22,519 bases of DNA from WS-2 sp964650245 (GCA_964650245.1 CAZYQK010000044.1:1-22519); one strand, 5' to 3'. Shown: positions 1 through 8,410, numbered from the stretch's first letter. A program made the numbers and translations. Notes: generated by a model not told the origin, from the letters alone.

Positions 1-248
1 GGGCGAGCCCGGTGAATCTCCGCCCCGGAACGCGCGAGCACTTTCTCGAGGCGCTTGCGCGCGACTGGCCGGGGCAGCTCCCGCGCTACGAGCGGCTCTT
101 CGCCCACGGCGCGTACCTGAAGCGCGGCGACTCCGCACCGCTCACGGAAGAGGTGCGCGAGCTCAAGCTCCGGTTCGCCGTCGCCGACCGGCGGCGCGTG
201 AAGCTGGCCCCGCCCCCGGCGCCCGAGCAGTTGGCGCTCGCGGTGTGA
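1..248 (+). CDS. Radical SAM protein, C-terminal fragment (Rv2578c/SplB-like)
   Basis: The reading frame is open from the window edge to TGA at 246-248, so only the last ~81 residues of a larger gene are present. The fragment (REHFLEALARDWP, then PRYERLFAHGAYLKRGD and a basic-acidic helix VRELKLRF) resembles the C-terminal tail of the Rv2578c-type radical SAM proteins, where a 'HF..L....P.L..RYE.LY..GAY' segment follows the TIM-barrel core. The catalytic CxxxCxxC cluster would lie upstream of the window and cannot be checked. An internal GTG at 12 is not a convincing start, because family similarity seems to begin at the very edge. It converges with the MFS gene, whose stop lies only 19 bases away; no terminator hairpin is visible in the gap. 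The function of this family is poorly defined, and the assignment rests on tail pattern alone. Confidence 0.6.
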   Translation, partial: ASPVNLRPGTREHFLEALARDWPGQLPRYERLFAHGAYLKRGDSAPLTEEVRELKLRFAVADRRRVKLAPPPAPEQLALAV

Positions 249-267
249 GCGCGTCGCATCGGCATCC

Positions 268-1503
<1,236 letters not shown>

Positions 1504-1515
1504 CGGTCGCCGCGC

Positions 1516-1521
1516 AGCATA
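1516..1521 (-). promoter_or_regulatory. Candidate -10 box of the MFS gene (TATGCT)
   Basis: On the minus strand the sequence ATTGTATGCTGCG precedes the MFS ATG at 1503 by 12 bases. TATGCT matches TATAAT at four of six positions and is the only AT-rich spot in the region. No convincing -35 hexamer lies 16-18 bases upstream. If used, transcription would start about six bases before the ATG. Confidence 0.3.
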
Positions 1522-1579
1522 CAATCTCCGCGGCTCGGAGCGCGCTCTCGGCGCGGCGGCGCCGAGACCCTGATGACGA

Positions 1580-1609
1580 AGCTCCCCGGGGCGAAGGCCC
1601 CGGGGAGCT
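1580..1609 (-). terminator. Hairpin terminator after the FlgD-tailed secreted protein
   Basis: There is a perfect 13-bp inverted repeat (AGCTCCCCGGGGC / GCCCCGGGGAGCT on the plus strand) with a four-base loop, 24 bases past the stop of the minus-strand secreted protein and 77 bases ahead of the MFS start. On the minus strand it is followed by TTCGTCA, a poor U-tract, so it may act as a strong pause or 3'-end stabiliser rather than a textbook intrinsic terminator. Confidence 0.7.
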
Positions 1610-1633
1610 CGTTTACGCGACGCGACGGTCGGC

Positions 1634-4270
1634 CTACTCCATCCCGACCACACGCAGGGTCTTCCGCTCCGAGCCGGCGGTAATCCGGACCATGTAGATT
1701 CCGGGGGCAAGGGTGCGGCCCCCGCCCCGAAGCGCGAAGTCGACCTCGTGGACGCCCGGAGTCTCCATGCGGTCCACCAGCGTCCGGAGGCGCGCGCCGG
1801 TGACGCTGTAGACGTCCACGCGGACGTGCTCGGCACGCGGCACGGTGTAGCGCAGCGTGGTTCTGCCCGAGAACGGGTTGCCGCCCACGATGGCGAACGA
1901 GAATGCCTGGCCACCGACCGCGACCCGCGTGTTGCTCAGCACCTCCTCGCTGCCGCCCGGCAGGAGGGCGTTCAGGCGGTAGAAGACGTCGCCCGAGTTC
2001 GCGTCTCCGTCGTGCAGGCGGAACGCGCCCCCCGAGCTCATCGCGATGGGGGAGGGGTTGACCCGCGCCCAGCCGCCGTTCTCGGACCGCGCGCGGTACA
2101 CGTTCCAGCCTTCGACCTGGCCGACCGCATCGGACCACCAGGAGAGGTCCACACCCTCCGGCGCCAGAGTGGCGTCGAAGCGTGAGACCAGCGTCGGGGT
2201 GGCGAGGTCGCACAGGACCTTCGTCGTGCAGGACACGGGGGAGTAGCAATTCGCGGGGCCGACCGTCTGCGCCGACAAGGTGACCAGGTCGCTGACCGGA
2301 ACGCAGTTGGACGGGATGCTGAAGCTCACGAACACGTCGAAGAAGCTGGAAGGCGCCAGGGGCGGCGTTGTGCCGCTCGCCGGGCCACCCCAGCCGGCGA
2401 CGTCGGTGATCGAGTAGCTGAAGGTACCGGACGCCGTGCCGATGTTCGTGATCCGGAACTTCCGGGACACCGCGCTGCCGGGGGACCCGATCGTGTCCGC
2501 GGGGCAGGTGACCCCGGCCACGGGCGCCAGGCCGGAGACGGCGGCCCACCACGAGCTCCACTTGCTCGAGTTGCTGCCGGTGTTGCCGTCGTTGGTTCCG
2601 GGGCGCGTCTTGGCGTACTCCTGCAGCGTCCACAGCGTCTGGTCGTCGCAAGGATCCACCTGGGTCGTGCTGAAATCGCCCCAGCGGTTGCGGCCCGTCG
2701 CGGTGGTGAAGGTCTTGTGATAGTAGTCCTCGCCCGCGTGATAAATGAGCGGGTCACGCAGCGTGCCGAGGGCATCGCCGCCGAGACGCATGGAGTAGCC
2801 GGCGCTCGGGTGCTGGGCCGAGGAGAACTGCGTGTACCCGATCATGACGTCGTTGGTCGAGTTCACCGAGAGCGACGGGTAGGCGTACCACTTGCCGCCA
2901 TTGGTCGCGGTCGCCGTGGGGTCGTCGATCCGGCCGCCATCCGCGAAGGCCGGTGTCGTACTTGGCGTGATCTTCGTCCACTGCACGACTGTGCGGGTGA
3001 GGGTGACCGCGGGAAGGCCGATGGTCTGCGAGTAGTAAATGAAGCCGTTCCGGTAGACCGGCGACGAGCGGACCTGGGCGTCCTGAGTCTCGATCTTACA
3101 CGGCGGAGCGCACACACTGGCTCCCGCGACGGGCGCGCTCTGGGGCAGGATGTTGCCGCTGGGCTGCGTCCAGCCACCGCCCGGGCGCGTGTTGGTTCCG
3201 CCGACCGTGTACGTGGGAGCGGCGGGAGTACCGGTGATCCGGTCCACCATGTATGTGGCCCCACCGCTGCTCAGGTGGGTGACCAGGAAGAGCGTGTCCT
3301 CCGTGGCCGAAAGGGTGACGCAGGGCGAGGTGGAGAAATGCGTGCCGGAAACGTGGCTGACGGTGGTGACGCTACCCAGCGTACCCGCCGCCGCCTGTAG
3401 GTAGTTGGCGATCATCGTGCCGCCGCGCGAGAAGGCTCCGCCCGACGTGTACGCGTTGATGGTCACGCACAGCCAGTTCTTGTTGAAGCCGAGGATCGGG
3501 AAGTCGAGCAGCGGCGAGGTCGTGAACCCGGGGGAGACGGCGTACAGGTACCAGCCACCGGCCGGATCGCTGCCAAAAGAGACGCCGAAGAGAATCAGTC
3601 CCGGGTTGTTGGTCGTCTGCATCGCGACCAGCCAGCGATTCTGGTACGGGTCGTAGACGGTGCGAGGATCGGTGAGCCCATTCAACAGCGCCTTGTTGGT
3701 GACGACCGGATTCCAGAAGGTCGCGGTCCCGACGGTGAGCTGGATCGCGCCGGTCGCCTTGTCCCGGATGCGGTAGTTGTTGTTGAAGCTCTCCATGACC
3801 TTCGCCGGCCCCACCCCTCCGGCGATGTCGGGCGGAATGACGATGTAGCTCGAGTCCACCATCGGGATGTCATCGAGCCCCATGTAGTTGTTGGTCGGCG
3901 ACGGTGAGGCCACGAACGCGGTCGGGAAACCCGGCCGAAAATCCGGGGGCGTCAAAGACTGAAGCGAGTTGGTGCTGGTCGGGGCGGGCGGCTCGGGCGG
4001 ATCCTCGTACTCCGGGAACAGGAGCACGCGGATCGGAGGAACGGTCGCGACGCCGAGCGCCTCGCGCCGGGCGAGATCGGCGAAGTTCACCACCGCCGAT
4101 GCGACGACAACGGCGGGAGCCCCGGTTACGACGGTTTCGCCCGACGGCGAGCTCGCTTCGCGCGCGACCGGCGCGGAGCTTCCCAGCAGCAGGGGCACGG
4201 CGAGCAGCGCGATGACCGAATGCCGGCGTGTGATGCTTCGACCACGGGGGGGACGCTTAGCCAGGTGCAT
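1634..4270 (-). CDS. Large secreted protein with FN3-like and FlgD-Ig-like C-terminal sorting domains
   Basis: The product is 878 aa. The ATG at 4270 is fixed by a strong Shine-Dalgarno (GAGGAGG, 7 bases upstream). The N-terminus is a signal peptide: basic RSITRRHS, then a hydrophobic core IALLAVPLLLGSSAPVA (residues ~19-35). The RR pair gives only a weak Tat-like look. Residues ~120-610 form a cysteine-bearing beta-rich region of unknown function; GNRWGDFSTT (~525) followed by DPCDDQTLWTLQEYA is a motif I associate with secreted proteins of FCB/Eisenbacteria genomes. Residues ~692-780 look like a fibronectin type III-like segment (VDLSWWSDAVGQVEGWNVYR). The last ~90 residues match a FlgD-Ig-like sorting tail: NPFSGRTTLRYTVPR, VDVYSVTGARLRTL, and LAPGIYMVRI. 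No catalytic motif is seen, so the function is unknown. The two-domain tail resembles that of the ComEC-like protein ending at 13621, suggesting a shared export or anchoring route. Confidence 0.88.
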   Translation of the reverse strand: MHLAKRPPRGRSITRRHSVIALLAVPLLLGSSAPVAREASSPSGETVVTGAPAVVVASAVVNFADLARREALGVATVPPIRVLLFPEYEDPPEPPAPTSTNSLQSLTPPDFRPGFPTAFVASPSPTNNYMGLDDIPMVDSSYIVIPPDIAGGVGPAKVMESFNNNYRIRDKATGAIQLTVGTATFWNPVVTNKALLNGLTDPRTVYDPYQNRWLVAMQTTNNPGLILFGVSFGSDPAGGWYLYAVSPGFTTSPLLDFPILGFNKNWLCVTINAYTSGGAFSRGGTMIANYLQAAAGTLGSVTTVSHVSGTHFSTSPCVTLSATEDTLFLVTHLSSGGATYMVDRITGTPAAPTYTVGGTNTRPGGGWTQPSGNILPQSAPVAGASVCAPPCKIETQDAQVRSSPVYRNGFIYYSQTIGLPAVTLTRTVVQWTKITPSTTPAFADGGRIDDPTATATNGGKWYAYPSLSVNSTNDVMIGYTQFSSAQHPSAGYSMRLGGDALGTLRDPLIYHAGEDYYHKTFTTATGRNRWGDFSTTQVDPCDDQTLWTLQEYAKTRPGTNDGNTGSNSSKWSSWWAAVSGLAPVAGVTCPADTIGSPGSAVSRKFRITNIGTASGTFSYSITDVAGWGGPASGTTPPLAPSSFFDVFVSFSIPSNCVPVSDLVTLSAQTVGPANCYSPVSCTTKVLCDLATPTLVSRFDATLAPEGVDLSWWSDAVGQVEGWNVYRARSENGGWARVNPSPIAMSSGGAFRLHDGDANSGDVFYRLNALLPGGSEEVLSNTRVAVGGQAFSFAIVGGNPFSGRTTLRYTVPRAEHVRVDVYSVTGARLRTLVDRMETPGVHEVDFALRGGGRTLAPGIYMVRITAGSERKTLRVVGME

Positions 4271-4493
4271 GACGGGGCCTCCTCAAGCCTGATGCGGATC
4301 TGGTCGACGGACGGGACATGCACAGCACGGGGCAGAGACTCGCCTGTCGGAACGGCCGCTAAGGCGTGCGTACGAGCCATCCCCGGCGACCGCACGTGCC
4401 ACGACGCGGCCAGCCCCCCTTCCTCGACAACTCACGCGGAGAAAGCGGCATGGGGACTCTCGGCGCTTCGCGGCGATTGCAGTAGCTGATCAA

Positions 4494-4540
4494 CTCCCGG
4501 GCGGCAGCCTCGGGAGCGGCCGGCGAGCGTGGCGCTCGCC
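4494..4540. other. Tandem hairpins in the secreted-protein leader
   Basis: The first hairpin is CTCCCGGGC (4494-4502) pairing with GCC-T-CGGGAG (4507-4516), nine base pairs with one bulged T and a GGCA loop. Five bases later GGCGAGCG (4522-4529) pairs perfectly with CGCTCGCC (4533-4540) around a three-base loop. Neither is followed by a U-tract on either strand, so they are not ordinary terminators. They lie within the inferred ~320-base leader of the minus-strand gene. Confidence 0.45.
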
Positions 4541-4597
4541 ACCCTGAACCGCATCGCGAAAGACACCGGAAGGATCTGCGGCTCAGAGTGCCGGCAG

Positions 4598-4625
4598 TCT
4601 ATAGGCGGCCGGAATGTAATGGCAA
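4598..4625 (-). promoter_or_regulatory. Candidate sigma70-like promoter for the secreted protein
   Basis: On the minus strand TTGCCA (4625-4620), 16 bases, then TATAGA (4603-4598) is one of the best sigma70-type matches in the window. It would give a 5' untranslated leader of roughly 320 bases before the ATG at 4270, spanning the tandem hairpins at 4494-4540. On the opposite strand TGTAAT (4615-4620) could serve recQ, but it has no good -35 partner. Confidence 0.45.
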
Positions 4626-4769
4626 TCACAATTTTCGGGAGCGGTCCCGCCGGCCACGGGGGCTCATGCACGAAAGTGCAGGTCACCCGCGGTGCGGTCT
4701 CGGCTCCAATCGCGTACCATGCCTGCCCTCGCCACCCGCCTCGCCCCGCGTCCGTCCATGGAGGGACCC

Positions 4770-6347
4770 ATGCTCGAGTCCGCCGCCCCGCTCTTCCACG
4801 CGGCGAAGTACTCCGACCCGCAGCAGGTGCTCGAGACCATCTTCGGCTTCCGCGAGTTCCGCCCCGGGCAGCGCCACATCATCGACGCCGTGCTCGCGGG
4901 GAAGGACTGCATCGGGGTGATGCCGACCGGCGCCGGCAAGTCGCTCACCTTCCAGATCCCCGCCCGGATCCTGCCGGGCGCCGTGCTGGTCATCTCGCCG
5001 CTCATCTCGCTCATGAAGGACCAGGTGGATTCCCTCACCCGCTTCGGCTTTCGCGCCACGGTGGTCAACTCGAGCATCGAGTTCGAGGAGCGCCGCGCAC
5101 GGCTCGCGGCGCTCCGCCGCGGAGAGGTCGAGCTGCTCTACCTGGCGCCCGAAGCGCTCGAAGGTTCTCTGCGTCAGTTCATCGCCGGGTGCGGCGTGAG
5201 CCTGGTGGTGGTGGATGAGGCGCATTGCATCAGTCACTGGGGGCACGACTTCCGGCCCGCCTACCGCAAGCTCTCGGGGCTGAAGAGCGAGCTCGGCGAC
5301 ATCCCGGTCCTGGCACTCACCGCCACCGCCACGCGGCGGGTCGCGGTGGACATCGTGCGCGAGCTGGGCATGACGAAGCCGGAAGGTTACAAGGGATCGT
5401 TCTTCCGCCCGAACCTCGTGATCACCGCGAGCAAGAAGGGCCCGGCCAGTGGACCCGCGGGCGGCGGCCCCGCGCGGGTTGCCCCGGCGCGCAGCACGCG
5501 CCGCGATCTGCTCGGTGTCGTGCGGCGCCACGCGGGCGAGAGCGGCATCGTCTACTGCCTGAGCCGGCGCAGCGTGGACTCGCTCGCCGAGTGGCTGCGC
5601 GCGCAGGGTGTGCGCGCAGCCGCCTACCACGCCGGGCTCGCCGACGACGAGCGTGCCCGGACGCAGGACGCCTTCGCGCGCGACGACGTGGAGGTGGTGG
5701 TGGCGACGGTGGCGTTCGGCATGGGGATCGACAAGAGCAACGTGCGGTTCGTCGTCCACCGCGACATGCCGCGCAGCGTCGAAGCCTGGTACCAGGAGAT
5801 CGGCCGCGCCGGCCGCGACGGGCTGCCCAGCGACTGCGTGCTGATGTATTCATGGGCCGACGTGATCGGCTACGACGCCTTCCTCGACGAGATCCAGGAC
5901 GACGAAGTGCGCGCCGAGACGCGGAAGAAGACGGTGGACCTGTTTCGGCTGGTGGATCGCGGCGGCTGCCGCCACCAGGCGCTGGCGCGCTACTTCGACG
6001 AGGCGATCGAGCCGTGCCGCGGCTCGTGCGACGTGTGCCGGGGCGCGGGGATCGAGTCGCTGGTGGCGTTCGCACCGCGCGCGGCGGCGCGCGGTGCCGC
6101 GGGCATCTCCGCCGCCGCGGCGGTCGCCGACCCGGAGCTCTTCGAGCGCCTGCGCGCGGTGCGCAGGCGCCTCGCAGACGCCGAGGGCGTGCCCGCCTAC
6201 ATCGTGTTCAGCGATGCCGTGCTACGGCAGATGGCGGCGCGGGTGCCGCGCACGACGGGCGAAATGCTCGCGCTCTCCGGCATCGGGCCGGTCAAGCTCG
6301 AGCGTTACGGCGAGGCATTCCTGGAGGCGCTGCGGGCGGAGGGCTGA
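4770..6347 (+). CDS. recQ: ATP-dependent DNA helicase RecQ, short form without clear winged-helix domain
   Basis: The product is 525 aa. It is a superfamily 2 3'-5' helicase acting in recombination and repair. Visible motifs: Walker A MPTGAGKS (51-58), SPLISLMKDQV, DEAHCISHWGHDFRPAYRKL (149 on; the DEAH box with the RecQ-specific aromatic loop), LTATATRRV, FFRPNL, then domain 2 with YCLSRRSVD, YHAGL, ATVAFGMGIDKSNVRFVVH and QEIGRAGRDG. The zinc site is C400, C416, C420, C423 (spacing C-x15-C-x3-C-x2-C). Only ~31 residues separate C423 from an HRDC domain (455-525, ELFERLRAVRRRLADAEGVP; TGEMLALSGIGPVKLERYG), whereas E. coli RecQ has a ~100-residue winged helix there. A linker rich in G/P/A (ASKKGPASGPAGGG) is inserted before domain 2. 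ATG 4770 was chosen because GGAGGG precedes it by 4-6 bases; ATG 4758 is the alternative. Confidence 0.93.
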   Translation: MLESAAPLFHAAKYSDPQQVLETIFGFREFRPGQRHIIDAVLAGKDCIGVMPTGAGKSLTFQIPARILPGAVLVISPLISLMKDQVDSLTRFGFRATVVNSSIEFEERRARLAALRRGEVELLYLAPEALEGSLRQFIAGCGVSLVVVDEAHCISHWGHDFRPAYRKLSGLKSELGDIPVLALTATATRRVAVDIVRELGMTKPEGYKGSFFRPNLVITASKKGPASGPAGGGPARVAPARSTRRDLLGVVRRHAGESGIVYCLSRRSVDSLAEWLRAQGVRAAAYHAGLADDERARTQDAFARDDVEVVVATVAFGMGIDKSNVRFVVHRDMPRSVEAWYQEIGRAGRDGLPSDCVLMYSWADVIGYDAFLDEIQDDEVRAETRKKTVDLFRLVDRGGCRHQALARYFDEAIEPCRGSCDVCRGAGIESLVAFAPRAAARGAAGISAAAAVADPELFERLRAVRRRLADAEGVPAYIVFSDAVLRQMAARVPRTTGEMLALSGIGPVKLERYGEAFLEALRAEG

Positions 6348-6367
6348 GCGGGGGGCGCGCGCCCCGC
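6348..6367 (+). terminator. Weak hairpin just after recQ
   Basis: Immediately past the recQ stop, GCGGGG (6348-6353) can pair with CCCCGC (6362-6367) around an all-GC loop. It lacks a U-tract. It may separate recQ from the mqnA promoter that follows. Confidence 0.3.
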
Positions 6368-6386
6368 CCGCCGTGCCCGCGCCCCG

Positions 6387-6420
6387 CCGGCTCGACGCCC
6401 CCGCCCGCCCGTTGTATTTT
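6387..6420 (+). promoter_or_regulatory. Candidate mqnA promoter with 12-base box shared with mqnC
   Basis: CCGGCTCGACGC (6387-6398) contains TCGACG (6392-6397), a four-of-six match to TTGACA, followed after 17 bases by TATTTT (6415-6420), four of six to TATAAT. The mqnA ATG comes nine bases after the -10, so the transcript would be leaderless or nearly so; consistent with this, no Shine-Dalgarno is seen. The same 12 bases occur upstream of mqnC at 21527-21538 in the same relation to a -10-like hexamer. Confidence 0.5.
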
Positions 6421-6429
6421 CCCGGCTCC

Positions 6430-7227
6430 ATGAATCCCGCCTCGCGTGCCATCACCGCCACCGTCGCCGCGCGCATTCCCTACGCCAACGCCGCACCCTT
6501 CTACGCGCTGTGGAGCGAGGCGCCGTTCGCGGTGCGCAACCTGGTGCCGCGCGAGCTGGGCCGCGAGGCCGAGGCCGGCACCGTGGACATGGGCCTCATG
6601 GCGAGCGGCGATTACCTGAGACTGCGCGACCGGTTCGAGCTGCTGGCACCGGCGATGGGCGTCGCGACCCGCGGGCCGGTTCAGTCGGTTCTGCTCTTCT
6701 CGCGCCGACCGCCCGGATCACTCGGCGGCGGGCTGGTCTCGGTCACCCCCGAGACCTCGACCTCGAGCCGCCTGCTCAAGCTGCTGCTCGGCGCGCGGCG
6801 CGGGCTCCGCGAGGTGCGCTACGTGCGCGGGCTGGAGCCCGCCCAGGCCGACGCGCTGCTCATGATCGGCGATCGCGCGATGCGCATGCGGCAGCAGCGG
6901 CCCGAGGGCTTCACCCACACGCTCGACCTCGGCGCGGACTGGCTGGAATGGACCGGGCTCTCCTTCGTCTACGCGGTGTGGACGGTGCGCCGCTCGCTCG
7001 AGCCGGCGCTGAAGGCCGACCTCGGCGGTTTCCTCGAAGCCTCGCTCGCCGCGGGGCTCGCCGACCTGCGCGAGGTGGCGCGGGCGCAGACCGAGCCGGG
7101 ATGGACGGTGGAGGAGACTGAAAGCTACTTGCGGCGCTTTCATTACCGGCTCGGGCCCGAGGATCAGAAGGGCCTCGAGCGCTTCGAAGAGCTGCTGCGG
7201 CAGAACGACCTGATCGATCGCGACTGA
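6430..7227 (+). CDS. mqnA: Chorismate dehydratase MqnA (futalosine menaquinone pathway)
   Basis: The product is 265 aa. MqnA dehydrates chorismate to 3-[(1-carboxyvinyl)oxy]benzoate, the first committed step of the futalosine route to menaquinone; it is a cytosolic protein with a periplasmic-binding-protein fold. Family marks: an N-terminal strand with IPYANAAPFYALW, the PRELGREAEAGTVDMGLM segment (substrate-binding loop region), SVTPETSTSSRLLKLLL, the ALLMIGDRAMRM signature, and LDLGADWLEWTGLSFVYAVW, all in the expected order. Length is slightly under the usual 270-290. The ATG at 6430 is the first codon before family similarity and sits nine bases after a -10-like TATTTT, with no Shine-Dalgarno. 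MqnC, a later enzyme of the same pathway, is encoded at the far end of the window. Confidence 0.92.
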   Translation: MNPASRAITATVAARIPYANAAPFYALWSEAPFAVRNLVPRELGREAEAGTVDMGLMASGDYLRLRDRFELLAPAMGVATRGPVQSVLLFSRRPPGSLGGGLVSVTPETSTSSRLLKLLLGARRGLREVRYVRGLEPAQADALLMIGDRAMRMRQQRPEGFTHTLDLGADWLEWTGLSFVYAVWTVRRSLEPALKADLGGFLEASLAAGLADLREVARAQTEPGWTVEETESYLRRFHYRLGPEDQKGLERFEELLRQNDLIDRD

Positions 7228-7308
7228 CCCCGGCGCAACCCGGCGCCGCGTATCCACGTATCCTGCGCGCTCCGCATGCCGCGGCAGTGCGCCCACGAGG
7301 AGAACCTC

Positions 7309-8109
7309 ATGCCCACCATGCACGAAGTCGACTACCAGATCGTCGGCGACGACATGCAGTTCGTGAAGATCGAGCTCGACCCCAAGGAGGCCGTGGTCGC
7401 CGAGGCCGGCGGCATGATGTACGTCGAGGACGGTATTCAGCTGGACACCATCTTCGGCGACGGCTCGCAGCAGCAGGGCGGGTTCATGGGCGCGCTGCTC
7501 GGCGCCGGCAAGCGGCTGCTCACCGGCGAGTCGCTGTTCATGACCGTCTTCCACAACGAGTCGGGACAGAAGCGAACGGTGGCGTTCGCGGCGCCCTACC
7601 CGGGCAAGATCCTGCCCATGCACCTCTCGGAGCTGGGCGGTGAGCTCATCTGCCAGAAAGACTCCTTCCTGTGCGCCGCCAAAGGCGTCTCGATCGGGAT
7701 CGCGTTCAACAAGCGCTTCGGGGTGGGGCTGTTCGGGGGCGAGGGCTTCATCATGCAGCGCCTGACCGGCGACGGCTGGACGTTCATTCACGCGGGCGGA
7801 ACCCTGGAGGAGAAGACGCTGGGCCCGGGCGAGATGCTGCGCGTGGACACCGGCTGCCTGGTGGCGCTCCAGCCCAGCGTGACCTACGACATCCAGCTCG
7901 TCGGCGGCATCAAGACCGCGCTGTTCGGCGGCGAGGGCCTGTTCTTCGCGACGCTGCGCGGGCCGGGCCGGGTCTGGCTGCAGTCGCTGCCGTTCTCGCG
8001 GCTCGCGAGCCGCATTTACTCGGCGGCGCCTCAGACCGGACGGGGCGGGCGCGAGCAGGGTTCGATCCTCGGTGGCCTCGGCAATCTGCTGGACGGGGAC
8101 GGGCGCTAG
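7309..8109 (+). CDS. AIM24 / TIGR00266-family protein
   Basis: The product is 266 aa. ATG 7309 is chosen because GAGGAG lies six bases upstream; an earlier in-frame ATG at 7276 lacks one. The protein is a glycine-rich all-beta type: VVAEAGGMMYVEDGIQLDTI, a long GAGKRLLTGESLFMTVFHN segment, and two similar hairpins (VGLFGGEGFIMQRLTGDG and ALFGGEGLFFATLRGPG) that reflect the internal pseudo-symmetry of the TIGR00266 (formerly DUF124) family. The yeast relative AIM24 is mitochondrial; bacterial members have no settled function. No signal peptide or membrane helix is evident. The C-terminal ~30 residues are a glycine/arginine-rich tail. It stands alone: a new Shine-Dalgarno follows an 81-base gap after mqnA, and a non-coding leader follows. 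Confidence 0.88.
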   Translation: MPTMHEVDYQIVGDDMQFVKIELDPKEAVVAEAGGMMYVEDGIQLDTIFGDGSQQQGGFMGALLGAGKRLLTGESLFMTVFHNESGQKRTVAFAAPYPGKILPMHLSELGGELICQKDSFLCAAKGVSIGIAFNKRFGVGLFGGEGFIMQRLTGDGWTFIHAGGTLEEKTLGPGEMLRVDTGCLVALQPSVTYDIQLVGGIKTALFGGEGLFFATLRGPGRVWLQSLPFSRLASRIYSAAPQTGRGGREQGSILGGLGNLLDGDGR

Positions 8110-8137
8110 CGCCAGAGAATCTTCCCCACCTCGTGCG

Positions 8138-8166
8138 CGAGGGCCTTGCAGCCTGCATGGCCCTCG
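8138..8166 (+). terminator. Possible 3' hairpin of the AIM24-family gene
   Basis: CGAGGGCC (8138-8145) pairs perfectly with GGCCCTCG (8159-8166) around a 13-base loop, about 30 bases past the stop codon. Only a weak pyrimidine stretch follows (TTCGCATTCTCCTC), so it is a probable but unproven terminator. Confidence 0.4.
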
Positions 8167-8280
8167 TTCGCATTCTCCTCGCCGGACCCGCTCGCGCGGC
8201 CCACCCGTGCGCACGCGGCCATCGCAACGCCCGGCTCGCGAGCCCCGTAACGCCGCCCCGCGCATCACCCACCACTCGCC

Positions 8281-8382
8281 GACGCAGGTTGCAACCTTCG
8301 GCGGCCGGGGCTGGTCCCGTTTTTGCCGTCCTAAAGGCGGAGGCCCTGGCTGCCGACACCCCGGCAACCACTGCCCCTGCGT
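8281..8382 (+). ncRNA. Candidate structured leader RNA upstream of pilin genes
   Basis: ACGCAGG (8282-8288) pairs with CCTGCGT (8376-8382), closing a ~100-base element. TTGC (8289-8292) can pair with GCAA (8364-8367). Inside, 8298-8312 pairs continuously with 8342-8356: 15 base pairs with three G-U pairs, starting TCGGCGG opposite CTGCCGA. The inner loop contains TCC/GGA and GCC/GGC pairs capped by GTCCTAAA. An alternative short hairpin CGGGG-CTGG-TCCCG (8306-8319) is directly followed by TTTTT (8320-8324), a mini-terminator that cannot coexist with the 15-bp helix. The layout resembles an attenuator or riboswitch, but no known class was matched; the conserved core of class I cyclic-di-GMP riboswitches is not seen. 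Folding was done by eye. Confidence 0.35.
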
Positions 8383-8389
8383 TCCGTCC

Positions 8390-8410
8390 GGGCTCCGGCA
8401 TCCGGAGCCC
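8390..8410 (+). promoter_or_regulatory. 9-bp hairpin just before the first pilin start codon
   Basis: GGGCTCCGG (8390-8398), loop CAT, CCGGAGCCC (8402-8410): a perfect inverted repeat ending five bases before the in-frame ATG at 8416. It occupies the place where a Shine-Dalgarno for ATG 8416 would be, and thus argues for the ATG at 8431, which has GAGGA eight bases upstream. Confidence 0.4.

Larger units (their letters stand above)
4271..4769. other. Divergent intergenic region with leader hairpins, no gene
   Basis: This is about 500 bases between the divergent secreted-protein and recQ genes. No reading frame here looks like a real protein. It holds the minus-strand promoter candidate at 4598-4625, an AT-rich patch (ATGTAATGGCAATCACAATT, 4614-4633), two adjacent strong hairpins at 4494-4540, and a small GAAA-tetraloop hairpin (TGCAC-GAAA-GTGCA, 4667-4680) on the recQ side. 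No known riboswitch was recognised. Confidence 0.6.

Noticed and set aside
4190..4240. Tat signal peptide on the secreted protein (TRRHSVI)
   Set aside because: Only the RR pair fits the twin-arginine motif; the segment is otherwise an ordinary Sec-type signal.
8281..8382. Class I cyclic-di-GMP (GEMM) riboswitch
   Set aside because: Position before pilins is suggestive, but the conserved core (the GACGCAAAGC-type joining region and its tetraloop/receptor) is not present; kept only as an unclassified structured element.
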